Source of the DNA: Planosporangium flavigriseum
GTDB taxonomy: Bacteria > Actinomycetota > Actinomycetes > Mycobacteriales > Micromonosporaceae
Direction: 5' to 3'
Assembly: GCF_011947225.1 (NCBI RefSeq)
Contig: NZ_JAATVW010000001.1
Coordinates: 372,001-436,000 of the forward strand
Length of the DNA: 64,000 nt
Below, piece by piece: positions 41,301 through 48,550 of the stretch. Within the stretch, counting starts at the first letter, position 1; each line of letters begins with the position of its first letter. The translations under genes were made by a program, and so were the position numbers. Below the pieces are notes generated by a model. That model was not told the origin of the DNA. It was given only the letters and a program-made list of their open reading frames with translations, and ran no database searches.

Positions 41301-41678
41301 CAGCTCCGCCCCGAAAATCGTCCTGATGTCGAGCGCGCGGGCCGCCTCGGCGAAGCGCACCACGCCGTAGAACCCGTCGTGGTCGGTGATCGCCACCGCT
41401 TCCAGGCCCAGCCGGGCGGCCTGCTCGACCAGCTCCTCGGGGTGGCTCGCCCCGTCGAGGAAGCTGAAGTTGGAGTGGCAGTGCAGCTCCGCGTAGGGGG
41501 TGGCGCCCCCGCGGCGCGGAAGCGGCGGTGCGCTGTACTCGGGCCGCTTGCGGCTCCACGCCGGCGAGTCCCCGCCGTCGGGGCCGTCGGCGAGCGGGTC
41601 GATGACCGGTGGCATGCGGCGCCCGGACAGCACCCGCTCCATCCGGGACCACGGAACATCCGGATTGTTGAAGCCCAT
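38355..41678 (-). CDS. dnaE2: Error-prone DNA polymerase III alpha subunit DnaE2 (ImuC)
   Basis: The protein has 1107 residues. An N-terminal PHP domain (YAELHCHSNFSFLDGASHP, ITDHDGFYGVVRF) is followed by the C-family palm with PPDIDVDIESDRREEV, fingers, a helix-hairpin-helix and a C-terminal OB fold. It lacks the C-terminal tau-binding region and is shorter than replicative DnaE1. DnaE2 extends past lesions in SOS mutagenesis together with ImuA' and ImuB. It lies 12 bp downstream of imuB on the same strand and is the last gene of the operon. Confidence 0.95.
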   Translation of the reverse strand: MGFNNPDVPWSRMERVLSGRRMPPVIDPLADGPDGGDSPAWSRKRPEYSAPPLPRRGGATPYAELHCHSNFSFLDGASHPEELVEQAARLGLEAVAITDHDGFYGVVRFAEAARALDIRTIFGAELSLGLPGPQNGELDPVGRHLLVLAKGPEGYARLSRVMSTAHLRGEEKGRPVYDLEEVAAELRDHVLVLTGCRKGHVPAALLTDGVDAAARELDRLTALFGAEHVAVELTDHAHPGDDERNDALADLAAAAGLGCVATNNVHYAAPARRRLAAALAAVRARRSLDEIDGWLPAAGTAYLRSGAEMAERFAAYPGAVERAAAFGRELAFDLKLVAPRLPDYPVGEPGLSEMDWLRHLTMRGAARRYGPRGEHPKAYAQLEYELDMIEKLDFPGYFLIVYDIVEICRRLDIFCQGRGSAANSAVCYALGITNVDAVRHGLLFERFLSEERDGPPDIDVDIESDRREEVIQAVYATYGRHHTAQVANVISYRPKSAVRDIAKAFGYSPGQQDAWSKQIDRWSEVEENEEIPEQVVEYANELLTFPRHLGIHSGGMVICDRPVIEVCPVEHARMAGRTVLQWDKDDCASVGLVKFDLLGLGMLSALHYAYDMIGLRWDLSTMDLTDPEVYEMLCRADSVGVFQVESRAQMATLPRLKPRKFYDLVIEVALIRPGPIQGGSVHPYIRRANGLEPPTVPHPLLENALAKTLGVPLFQEQLMQMAIDVAGFSPQEADELRRAMGAKRSLARMSAIRDRLYNGMGANGITGELADDLYNKLAAFANYGFPESHAMSFAYLVYASAWLKRYHPAAFCAALLNAQPMGFYSPQSLVDDARRHGVTVRRPDINASGAKAVLEPPIDGEAPGERPYEWGRGGRVVRLGLGSVRTLGVGVAERIEARRADGGPYRDLADLARRAELTTAHLEALATADAFACFGLSRREALWAAGAAAQERPDRLPGTVTGIEAPMLPGMDAVERMVADVWATGLSPDSHPAQFARSYLDRMGAIPVARLQTIEHGRRVFVGGIVTHRQRPATAAGVTFLNLEDETGMLNVTCSPGLWSRYRKTARTSSALVVRGILERVEGVVNLRADHLAPLKLPVRPASRDFR

Positions 41679-41690
41679 CAGCGTTCCCCG

Positions 41691-43220
41691 TCAGTCATAG
41701 ACCGCCTCCAGTACCCATTGGCCGCCGGACAGCGCCACCAGCAGGGCCTGGCCGTCGGAGAGCAGCAGTTGGAACCGCACCCGCCGATCGGCCTCCGCCG
41801 GCGCCCACCAGCGCTCCTCGACCGGCCACGGGCCGGCCCAGCCCCACACCTCCACCGGCCGGGCGTCGCCGATGGTGACCAGTGCCGGCTCCCCGGTCAC
41901 CGCCAGCCGGCCGGTGACCCCGACCGGCGTGCCGTCGGCGGCGGTGACACCGATGGGCAGCGGCTGGGGCAGGACCGTCGCCGGGGCGGGTGGCGGCAGC
42001 CGGCCCGGCCACGGCTCACCTGCTCCACCGGAACCGCGCTCGTCTCCCCAGGGCACCAGCCGGACCCGGTCGGCGGCCGACCGCCCGCCCCCGAGTTCGG
42101 CGAGCACGACGGCCTCCGGCCCGAGCAGGCCCTGTACCCGGGTCAGGGCGCGGTGCGCCCGGTCGCGCTCCTCGCCCGCCTCGCCCCACAGCCCCAACTG
42201 GAGGCCGGCATGCTCGACCACCCCCTCGGGGACCAGGCGCAGCGCGACCAGGCCGGAGGTCGCCACGGAGCGCTTTCCCGCCGTGGTCAGCCAGCCGTCG
42301 AGCTGCCATCGCACCCGGTCGGCGATGGCGGCGGCGCTCAGCAGCCCGTCGTGGCGCCAGGTGCGGTACAGCTCCTCGCCGTGCACGGTGCGCGCCTCGA
42401 TCCCCAGCCGGGTGCAGGCCAACCCGTGTCCGGCGAGGCGCTGGTGCAGCCGCTCGGCGAGGGTACGGGCGGCGAACGCGGCGGCGTCGACCCGGTCGAC
42501 CGGCTCGTCGAACTCCTCGCTGACGTCGAGGTCGGGTGGTGGCTGGCGGGGCGCCAGGGGCTGCTCGTCCCGTCCGGCGGCGAGTTGGTGGGCGAGCGCC
42601 GCGTCGAACCCGAACCGGGCGAGCACGTCGCTCGCGGGCAGCGCGGCGAAGGCTCCGAGGGTGTGGATGCCCAGTCGGCGCAGCAGGTCGACGAGGCTTG
42701 GCCGGCCCAGCGCGGCGACGTCGAGCCCGGCGAGGAAGGGGGCGGTCCCGCCGGGAGGGATCAGCCGCCCGGCCCGCGCGGCGAGGGTCGCGGCGAACAC
42801 GCCGTCGGCGATGCCGGCCTGCGCCTCGACGTCGCACACCTGCGCGATGTGCTCGACCAGCAGCTCCGCGGCGGTCTCCGCGCTGCCGAAGTAGCGGGCC
42901 GGGCCGCGGGCGGCGACCGCGCACACGCCGGGCCGGACCACCTCGACGCCGGCGGCGAGTTGCTCGACCGCAGCCAGTACCGGCTCGAACGCGCGGCTGT
43001 CGCGACCGGCGTCGTGGTCGACGATGACCAGTTGCGGGCAGCGCCCCTGCGCCTCCCGCCGGCGCAGGCCTCGACGGACCCCGTCCGCGCGGGCCGCGGG
43101 CGAGCAGGCGAGCACCCGACCCGCGTGCAGGACAGCCACCGGTCCGTGGGCGGGCACGCCCTCGACGATCTCGGCGGCTATCACCGGCCAGTCCGGACAC
43201 CACAGCACCAGCGTCCGCAC
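41691..43220 (-). CDS. imuB: ImuB, catalytically dead Y-family polymerase homologue
   Basis: The protein has 509 residues with Y-family layout. The catalytic residues are lost: DMDAFF is replaced by LVLWCPDWPV, and the SVDE region by VCAVAARGPARYFG. A QLGLWG hexapeptide at 341-346 matches the beta-clamp-binding QLPLWG of mycobacterial ImuB. Downstream is a C-terminal tail, which in mycobacteria binds ImuA' and DnaE2. It is thus the scaffold of the mutasome. The GTG start is 6 bp after the imuA stop. Confidence 0.92.
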   Translation of the reverse strand: MRTLVLWCPDWPVIAAEIVEGVPAHGPVAVLHAGRVLACSPAARADGVRRGLRRREAQGRCPQLVIVDHDAGRDSRAFEPVLAAVEQLAAGVEVVRPGVCAVAARGPARYFGSAETAAELLVEHIAQVCDVEAQAGIADGVFAATLAARAGRLIPPGGTAPFLAGLDVAALGRPSLVDLLRRLGIHTLGAFAALPASDVLARFGFDAALAHQLAAGRDEQPLAPRQPPPDLDVSEEFDEPVDRVDAAAFAARTLAERLHQRLAGHGLACTRLGIEARTVHGEELYRTWRHDGLLSAAAIADRVRWQLDGWLTTAGKRSVATSGLVALRLVPEGVVEHAGLQLGLWGEAGEERDRAHRALTRVQGLLGPEAVVLAELGGGRSAADRVRLVPWGDERGSGGAGEPWPGRLPPPAPATVLPQPLPIGVTAADGTPVGVTGRLAVTGEPALVTIGDARPVEVWGWAGPWPVEERWWAPAEADRRVRFQLLLSDGQALLVALSGGQWVLEAVYD

Positions 43221-43226
43221 GCCCGG

Positions 43227-44192
43227 TTATCCAGTCGCCCGGAGAGCGGCACCCTCGGCGCCCATCGTGGACGGCGCAGGCGCCAACGACCGCTCCAGGT
43301 GGGCGGCCAGCGGCCCGGACGCCTTGGGCCACCACACCTCGGTCCGCTTGGGCGCGGCGGCGGCCCCGCGCCCGCGAGACATGATGGTGAGCTGCCGGCA
43401 GCGCAGCCGACCGCGGCCCTGGCCGAGGCCGTGCCACACCCCGCGTACCGCGTCGAGGGTGATGTCGGCGCCGTCCCACCGCCCGTACGACACGAGGACA
43501 CTGCCGCGCTGCCGCGCCCGGGCGGCCAGCCGGCTTGCCGTCGACGGGGCGATCGGACCGGGCGGCGCGGCCACCACGATGTCGACGCCGTCGAGCAGCG
43601 CCGCGACGATCGTGGCCCAGTCGGGCCCCGGGTAAGGGACGAGGGCCAGCCGGTCGAGGGCGATCCCCGCCTCGGCGGCGGCGACGGCGCCGAGCGTCGG
43701 CACCCCGACGACAGCGCACCAGGAGCCGGCCCCGGACGCGGCGGCCAGCAGCGCGAGAAGAAGAGAGGTCGCGCCGGTGGACCGGGCTTGCTGGGTCTGG
43801 TGGGCCTGGTGGGTCGGGCGGGCCAGGCCCTCGACGGAGACCTCGGGAGCGGTGCCGACGGTGGCGATCGCGACCGTGGCGCCGCGGCGCAGCCCCCGAC
43901 CGGGCAGCAGCGCTCGTAACTCGGGCAGAACCGGCAGGAGCCGCTCACTGCCGAACGCCTCGGCCGCGTGGTCGCTGGCCCGCCGGATCGTGCCGGTGAG
44001 AGCGGCCGCCCGTACGATGGCCAGCCCCTTGCCGGACCGGTCGCCCGATGTTCGCGTCGCCGGTCTCAGCACTTCCGGCGCCGGAGTTACCGCCAGCGAA
44101 GCCGATGCTGGCGAAGTAGCTGTGGATAGGCCAGCCACCGCGGCTGCTCCCCCCGTTGATGATCCCTCCCGAGCCCCCAGCCCGGGTGACAT
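43227..44192 (-). CDS. imuA: ImuA' (RecA-like mutasome accessory protein)
   Basis: The protein has 321 residues. After about 75 low-complexity residues, the RecA-like region begins near EAFGSERLLPVLPELRALLPG. It contains GATSLLLALLAAASGAGSWCAVVG and ALVPYPGPDWATIVAALLDGVDIVVAAPPG, the ImuA-type fold with a degenerate P-loop. In mycobacteria ImuA' is essential for DnaE2-dependent mutagenesis. The start ATG at 44192 has no convincing ribosome site, and a later start is possible. Confidence 0.85.
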   Translation of the reverse strand: MSPGLGAREGSSTGGAAAVAGLSTATSPASASLAVTPAPEVLRPATRTSGDRSGKGLAIVRAAALTGTIRRASDHAAEAFGSERLLPVLPELRALLPGRGLRRGATVAIATVGTAPEVSVEGLARPTHQAHQTQQARSTGATSLLLALLAAASGAGSWCAVVGVPTLGAVAAAEAGIALDRLALVPYPGPDWATIVAALLDGVDIVVAAPPGPIAPSTASRLAARARQRGSVLVSYGRWDGADITLDAVRGVWHGLGQGRGRLRCRQLTIMSRGRGAAAAPKRTEVWWPKASGPLAAHLERSLAPAPSTMGAEGAALRATG

Positions 44193-44254
44193 GAGGCGCG
44201 CGTGCGTTTGTCAGCGCGCGCGTCGTCAGCGCAGGTGTCGCTGCGCGTGTGTTG

Positions 44255-44776
44255 TCAGCTGGCCAGGCGGCGGCCGTCCAACAGCGACTGGTAGGACAGG
44301 CCGAGCGCTACTTCCACGACCGCGATGAACTGCTCCGCGGATCGGATCAGGTCGTCGGCCTCCCGAGCGGTGACGACCCGGGGAATGCCGGCCTCGGCGG
44401 CGGCCCGCTTCGAGGCTCCGGCGGCGAAGAAGGAGGACCACTCGCTCAGCTCCGGCGCGACCAGGACCAGTAGCTCCCAGACGCTGGTGAGGCGGCTGCG
44501 CCGGCCCGGTGCGGGGCGGGCACGGGCGGCGAGCACGGCGGCGGCGGCGCGCAATGCGGCGAGGTGGGCGGTGGCGTAACGCAGCCCGTCCTTGCGGGTC
44601 TCGGCCGCCTCTTCCAGCCCTTGCCGGGCCAGCGAGAGCAGCTCCCGAGGGCTGCGGTGAGGCAGCGCATGCGCCGGAACGGGCAGTTCCTGACGCCCAT
44701 CCTGGTCGGTAGCGGACCTGGGGCCGGGCACTCTCTTAGCTTGGCGCGTCGTGCTCGTCGCTCGGCTCGTCGGCAT
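44255..44776 (-). CDS. SAV_6107-type HEPN-domain protein, first gene of the SOS mutasome operon
   Basis: The protein has 173 residues from an ATG at 44776 with GAGGGAGACC upstream. A basic tail of about 45 residues precedes an all-helical region (LLSLARQGLEEAAETRKDGL, YATAHLAALRAAAAVLAAR, VWELLVLVAPELSEWSSFFA, EADDLIRSAEQFIAVVEVAL). This resembles the actinobacterial SAV_6107 HEPN family. HEPN domains are often RNases, but the usual RxxxxH motif is not evident, so activity is unclear. It lies 62 bp upstream of imuA and downstream of the LexA boxes. Confidence 0.75.
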   Translation of the reverse strand: MPTSRATSTTRQAKRVPGPRSATDQDGRQELPVPAHALPHRSPRELLSLARQGLEEAAETRKDGLRYATAHLAALRAAAAVLAARARPAPGRRSRLTSVWELLVLVAPELSEWSSFFAAGASKRAAAEAGIPRVVTAREADDLIRSAEQFIAVVEVALGLSYQSLLDGRRLAS

Positions 44777-44810
44777 CAGGTCTCCCTCAGGGGCGCGTGC
44801 TTGTCGAAGA

Positions 44811-44926
44811 CTGCTGCGGAGGAAGACGCAGCAGCGTGCCGGCCGGGCGTGGAGCTTCCCCACACCACGCCCGGCCAGCGGACCGCCAGCCGCCGCCCGG
44901 GGGTCGGGGGCGCCGGCTGGCGGTCC
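44811..44926 (-). other. Three tandem stem-loops in the SOS operon leader
   Basis: Perfect stems of 8 bp (44811-44818 with 44827-44834), 12 bp (44841-44852 with 44865-44876) and 13 bp (44880-44892 with 44914-44926) lie side by side within the 5' leader of the HEPN-imuA-imuB-dnaE2 message. The last ends 35 nt before the start codon. None has a T-tract. Confidence 0.75.
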
Positions 44927-45013
44927 CGCTGTGAGGCCGGCCCGCGATGACCGGACCTCGAGCGGTCGCGAACCGCTGTCGGAAGAGACGCCGCGAATCG
45001 CCCCTTCCGGCGA

Positions 45014-45029
45014 TCGAACTAGTGTTCGA
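45014..45029. promoter_or_regulatory. LexA (SOS) box 1
   Basis: TCGAACTAGTGTTCGA is a perfect match to the actinobacterial/Gram-positive SOS box TCGAAC-N4-GTTCGA. It lies at about +6 to +21 relative to the predicted HEPN-operon start, where LexA would block transcription. Confidence 0.9.
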
Positions 45030-45086
45030 ACTTGACGCAAGACTACACCGGACCCCCGACGAAAACTCAAGAGCCGCGGAAAATTT

Positions 45087-45102
45087 TCGAACAGAAGTTC
45101 GA
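45087..45102. promoter_or_regulatory. LexA (SOS) box 2
   Basis: TCGAACAGAAGTTCGA is a second perfect TCGAAC-N4-GTTCGA palindrome, 73 bp (about seven helical turns) from box 1 and upstream of the minus-strand -35. It could also influence the divergent EamA transcript. Confidence 0.9.
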
Positions 45103-45241
45103 ACCGCACCGATCGGGCAATGGCGAGTGGCCAGGGGCCTGGTCGACTCCCGGCGCGCCGTGGACCGGTACGCGCCGCGGTGAGATCCAGCGGGATTTAA
45201 CCTCTGGTACGCGAAGATCCGAACGCAGACCGGAGGCACGA

Positions 45242-45301
45242 ATGACGGCGGGGTTGGTCCTGCTCCACCCGGTCCACGCGCTCACCACCGAGGAAGCGTG
45301 A
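45242..45301 (+). CDS. Leader peptide (19 aa) translationally coupled to the EamA gene
   Basis: The ORF MTAGLVLLHPVHALTTEEA starts 5 nt after GGAGG. Its stop TGA (45299-45301) overlaps the GTG start of the transporter in a GTGA. It is too short for standard gene callers. The overlap geometry is identical to the coupled cistrons elsewhere in this window, which supports real translation. Confidence 0.6.
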   Translation: MTAGLVLLHPVHALTTEEA

Positions 45302-46263
45302 CGGCCCAACGCGCGCTGAGTGCCTCCGGCACTCGAGGCGCGGCCCGTCCCGCCCTCGGCGCCGTCCTGGTCGTCGTCTCCGGCGCAATGTTCGCGGTCA
45401 ACGGCACCGTCTCCAAGCTCGTCCTCCGTGCCGGAATGGATCCGCTCCAGCTCACCACGCTGCGGTCCACCTGCGCGTTCATTGGCCTGCTGGTGCTCAC
45501 CCTCGCACTCAACCCCCGCCGCCTGCGCTTCACCCGCCGCGAACTGCCACTGCTGCTCGGGTACGGACTGTCGGGCTTCCTGCTCGTACCCCTGCTGTAC
45601 TTCATCTCGATCAGCCGGCTGCCGGTGGGCATCGCGCTGCTGTTCGAGTACACGGCGCCGCTGCTCGTCGCGCTGTGGGCCAGGTTCGGCCAGCGCCAGC
45701 CCGTACGCGCACGGTTGTGGATCGGTCTGAGTCTGAGCCTCGCGGGGCTGGCCGGGGTCGCGGAGATCTGGGGCGATCTACGCCTGGACCCCGTCGGCAT
45801 CGTCGCGGGCCTCGGCGCGGCAGCCCTGCTCGCCGTCTACTACGTAGTCGGCACCCGCGGCGCGGCCCGCCGTGATCCGGTGTCGCTGACCTGTCTGGCA
45901 TACGGGACGGCAGCGCTCGCGGGCGCCGCCGTCCGGCCGTGGTGGCACTTCCCCACCCACCTGCTGAGCGCCGAAAGCGGCGGCCTGCCGGTCTGGCTGC
46001 TGTGCTGCTACGTGGTGATTCTCGGCTCGATCACGCCGTACCTGCTGCTCACGGTGGCGCTGCAGCACCTGCCGCCCACCAGCACCGGCATCATCGGGAT
46101 GGTCGAGCCGGTGTTCGCCAGCGCGGTCGCCTGGCTCGCCCTGGGCGAGGCGCTCACCCCGGTCCAGTTGGGAGGCGCCGCATTGATCCTCACCGGCGTC
46201 GTGCTCGCCGAGACCGCCCGGACGGCCGTGCCGGAGGCCGTCCCCGAACTGCCACCTACCTGA
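45298..46263 (+). CDS. EamA/DMT-family inner-membrane transporter
   Basis: The protein has 321 residues and ten predicted membrane helices in two EamA repeats. The first contains AVLVVVSGAMFAVNGTVSK and the second LLCCYVVILGSITPYLLLTV, ending with the conserved GIIGMVEPVFASAVAWLALGEALTPVQ. DMT members export amino acids or small metabolites; the substrate is unknown. The GTG start has GAGGAAGC upstream within the leader-peptide ORF. It diverges from the SOS operon. Confidence 0.9.
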   Translation: MTAQRALSASGTRGAARPALGAVLVVVSGAMFAVNGTVSKLVLRAGMDPLQLTTLRSTCAFIGLLVLTLALNPRRLRFTRRELPLLLGYGLSGFLLVPLLYFISISRLPVGIALLFEYTAPLLVALWARFGQRQPVRARLWIGLSLSLAGLAGVAEIWGDLRLDPVGIVAGLGAAALLAVYYVVGTRGAARRDPVSLTCLAYGTAALAGAAVRPWWHFPTHLLSAESGGLPVWLLCCYVVILGSITPYLLLTVALQHLPPTSTGIIGMVEPVFASAVAWLALGEALTPVQLGGAALILTGVVLAETARTAVPEAVPELPPT

Positions 46264-46297
46264 AGAAGTTTGCCGACTGATCAGCCAAGATGGACCC

Positions 46298-46786
46298 ATG
46301 CAGCTTCACCCCAACGCACAGGCGGTGCAGGACGCGCTCGACCAGGCCAGCGCACGCGACGCCGAGGGCCGACCGAGCACGGTCCGGGTGCTGCCCGACG
46401 CGGTCCACACCGCGGTGGCGGCCGCGGCGGCGCTCGGTGTGGAGGTCGGCCAGATAGCTAACTCGCTGATCTTCGACGCCGACGGTGAGGCGCTGCTCGT
46501 CCTGACGTCGGGCGCGCACCGGGTGGACACCGCGAAGGTCGCCACCCTTGTCGGGGCGATGAGGGTACGCCGGGCCACCCCCGACTTCGTGCGCCGACAC
46601 ACCGGACAGGTCATCGGCGGGGTCGCCCCGCTGGGCCACCCCAAGCCGGTACGCACCCTCGTGGACACCGCGCTGGCAGGGTACGACCAGATCTGGGCCG
46701 CCGGCGGCATCCCGCAGGCCGTCTTCCCGATCACGTACGCCGAACTCGTCCGCATCACGTCAGGCGCCCCGGCCGAGGTGGCGTGA
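46298..46786 (+). CDS. YbaK/EbsC-family aminoacyl-tRNA deacylase-like protein
   Basis: The protein has 162 residues and a single YbaK-like domain. Characteristic blocks are IANSLIFDADGEALLVLTSGAHRVDTAKVA (the catalytic Lys is in DTAK), TGQVIGGVAPLGHPKPVRTLVD and AGGIPQAVFPITYAELVRIT. Family members hydrolyse mischarged tRNAs such as Cys- or Ala-tRNA-Pro in trans. It lies 34 bp after the EamA gene and is probably co-transcribed. Confidence 0.88.
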   Translation: MQLHPNAQAVQDALDQASARDAEGRPSTVRVLPDAVHTAVAAAAALGVEVGQIANSLIFDADGEALLVLTSGAHRVDTAKVATLVGAMRVRRATPDFVRRHTGQVIGGVAPLGHPKPVRTLVDTALAGYDQIWAAGGIPQAVFPITYAELVRITSGAPAEVA

Positions 46787-46880
46787 GAACCTCCCCACCA
46801 CCGGTCTCACCGGGTTCGCGTACGGTCCTACATGTCGACGGTGACCACGACGTGCGCGGCTGGAACGGGAGGGACGACCG

Positions 46881-47438
46881 GTGATGAGGCTGGTGCGGTG
46901 GCAGCCCGAAGACCTGGTCCACCGGCTCGACGACGTGATCGAGGTCTACGGATCGGCCATGGGCTACAACGCCGAGCTGCTGCAGACCAGGCGCGGGTAC
47001 GTGGCGGCGCACGCCGGCCGGCCCGGCTTCCGCGGGGTCGCCACGCTCGGTGACGACGGCTCGCTGCTCGGCTTCGGGTACGGCTACACCTCGACCCCGG
47101 GGCAGTGGTGGCACGACCAGATCAGGGCCGCGCTTCGCCGGGACGACGGCAAGGCGTGGATGTCGGACTGCTTCGAACTGGTGGAACTGCACGTACGGCC
47201 GGCCGCGCAGGGGCACGGCATCGGCCAGCGGCAACTGCGGGCACTGCTGTCCGGCGTCGGACACCGCACCGTCCTGCTGTCGACCCCGGAAGCCGACGAG
47301 GACGTCTCTCGCGCCTGGCGGCTGTACCGCCGTTTCGGCTTCGTCGACGTCCTGCGTGACTTCTACTTCCCGGGCGACGACCGCGCGTTCGGGATCCTGG
47401 GCCGGTCCCTGCCGCTACCCGCGCACATCGCCGCTTGA
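46881..47438 (+). CDS. GNAT-family N-acetyltransferase
   Basis: The protein has 185 residues. The acetyl-CoA pyrophosphate loop is VELHVRPAAQGHGIGQRQL (R/Q-x-x-G-x-G/A), followed by RTVLLSTPEADEDVSRAWRLYRRFGFVDVLRDFYF, where ARxLYxxxGF is motif B. Start is GTG/ATG near 46881-46884 after GGGAGG. A GNAT gene (Rv2170) also lies near metF in mycobacteria, so orthology is possible. The stop lies 1 bp from the convergent metF stop. The acceptor is unknown. Confidence 0.85.
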   Translation: MMRLVRWQPEDLVHRLDDVIEVYGSAMGYNAELLQTRRGYVAAHAGRPGFRGVATLGDDGSLLGFGYGYTSTPGQWWHDQIRAALRRDDGKAWMSDCFELVELHVRPAAQGHGIGQRQLRALLSGVGHRTVLLSTPEADEDVSRAWRLYRRFGFVDVLRDFYFPGDDRAFGILGRSLPLPAHIAA

Positions 47439-47439
47439 G

Positions 47440-48366
47440 CTAGCGGTTCGCCGGGGTGGCGCCCATTCCCAGGTGGTGCCAGATCTCCCGGGTCGCCGTG
47501 GACCGGTTCAGGGTGATGAAGTGGATGCCCGGCGCGCCCTCGGCGAGCAGCCGGGCGGACAGTTCGGAGGCGACCTCGACGCCGATCTCCCGTACCGCCG
47601 CCGGGTCGTCGGCGACCGCGCGGAGCCGCTCGGCGAGGTCGGCCGGGAAGGCCGCGCCCGACAGCTTCGCCATCGTCTCGATGCTCTTGACGTTGGTCAC
47701 CGGCATGACACCGGCGATGATCGGCACGTCACAGCCCCGGGCGGCGACCCCGTCACGCAGTCGGGCCCAGTCCTCCCAGCGGAAGAAGAACTGCGTGATG
47801 GCAAAGTCGGCGCCGGCCCGGCACTTGCGCACGAAGTAGTCGATGTCCGTCTCCAGGTCGGGCGAGCGCGGGTGCTTCTCCGGGAACGCGGCCACCCCCA
47901 CACAGAAGTCGCCGCTGGAGCGTACGAGTCGAACCAGCTCATCGGCGTACTGCAGGCCCTCGGGGTGCGCCACCCACTCCCCCTGCGGGTCGCCCGGCGG
48001 GTCGCCGCGCAGCACGAGCATGTTGTGGATGCCCGCCTCGGCGTAGTTGCCGATGACACGGCGCAGTTCGGCGACCGAGTGGTTGACCGCGGTGAGGTGC
48101 GCCAGCGGCAGCAGCGTCGTCTCCGTCGCGATGCGTTCGGTCACCGCGATGGTGGTGTCACGGGTCGAGCCGCCCGCACCGTACGTGATGGACACGAACG
48201 ACGGCTTCAGCGACTCCAGTTCGCGGATCGCCTGCCAGAGCAGCCGCTCGCCGTCGGGAGTCTTGGGCGGGAAGAACTCGAACGAGAACGTCGGCCCCGA
48301 AGAACGCACCAGATCGCCGATCGAGGGCCTCTCACCGGGCATCACTGATGGGAGTCCGAGAGCCAT
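47440..48366 (-). CDS. metF: Methylenetetrahydrofolate reductase
   Basis: The protein has 308 residues from the ATG at 48366 (a TTG six codons upstream is possible). It reduces 5,10-methylene-THF to 5-methyl-THF with FAD. Conserved blocks are [10 protein letters not shown] (catalytic Glu), [40 protein letters not shown] and [16 protein letters not shown]. It feeds methionine synthesis. The only nearby promoter space is the 184 bp shared with the XRE gene. Confidence 0.95.
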   Translation of the reverse strand: MALGLPSVMPGERPSIGDLVRSSGPTFSFEFFPPKTPDGERLLWQAIRELESLKPSFVSITYGAGGSTRDTTIAVTERIATETTLLPLAHLTAVNHSVAELRRVIGNYAEAGIHNMLVLRGDPPGDPQGEWVAHPEGLQYADELVRLVRSSGDFCVGVAAFPEKHPRSPDLETDIDYFVRKCRAGADFAITQFFFRWEDWARLRDGVAARGCDVPIIAGVMPVTNVKSIETMAKLSGAAFPADLAERLRAVADDPAAVREIGVEVASELSARLLAEGAPGIHFITLNRSTATREIWHHLGMGATPANR

Positions 48367-48449
48367 GGCTGGGACGTTACCCAAGATGGGCCGGTATCCG
48401 CCCTGGTTGTCCCGGTAGGTGGAGCGTGATCTCCGCCGCGTACCGGCGC

Positions 48450-48495
48450 TGACGAACCGTCAGACCCCTGCGGTACCACTGTCCTCGCGGGGGTC
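48450..48495. promoter_or_regulatory. Dyad and hairpin between metF and the XRE regulator
   Basis: TGACG-AAC-CGTCA (48450-48462) is a perfect 5-bp-arm dyad. It abuts GACCCCTGCG (48463-48472), which pairs with CGCGGGGGTC (48486-48495) except for one G-T. The site is in the shared metF/XRE promoter region, so it may be an operator for the XRE protein or a leader hairpin. Both are inference. Confidence 0.4.
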
Positions 48496-48550
48496 CGCAC
48501 AGATTCGGGGGTCGCGACACCGTAGGCGTCAACCAGACGGAGGTTGCGTG

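Larger units (their letters stand above)
44777..45241. other. 465-bp SOS control region between the HEPN and EamA genes
   Basis: No gene longer than about 20 codons is convincing here apart from the leader ORF that begins at 45242. The region holds two LexA boxes, a minus-strand promoter candidate (TTGAGT 45065-45070, 17 nt, TGTAGT 45042-45047) and three strong hairpins between that promoter and the HEPN start. Confidence 0.7.

Noticed and set aside
38706-43919. A 1737-codon open frame on the plus strand opposite dnaE2-imuB-imuA
   Set aside because: It is an antisense shadow caused by high GC at third positions. The translation is Arg/Gly/His-rich without domains, while the minus strand encodes clear DnaE2, ImuB and ImuA.
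46832-47053. Short ORF starting at an ATG 50 bp before the GNAT gene with TACGGT upstream
   Set aside because: It runs through the GNAT gene in another frame with Gly/Thr/Arg-rich translation; the GNAT start has its own GGGAGG.
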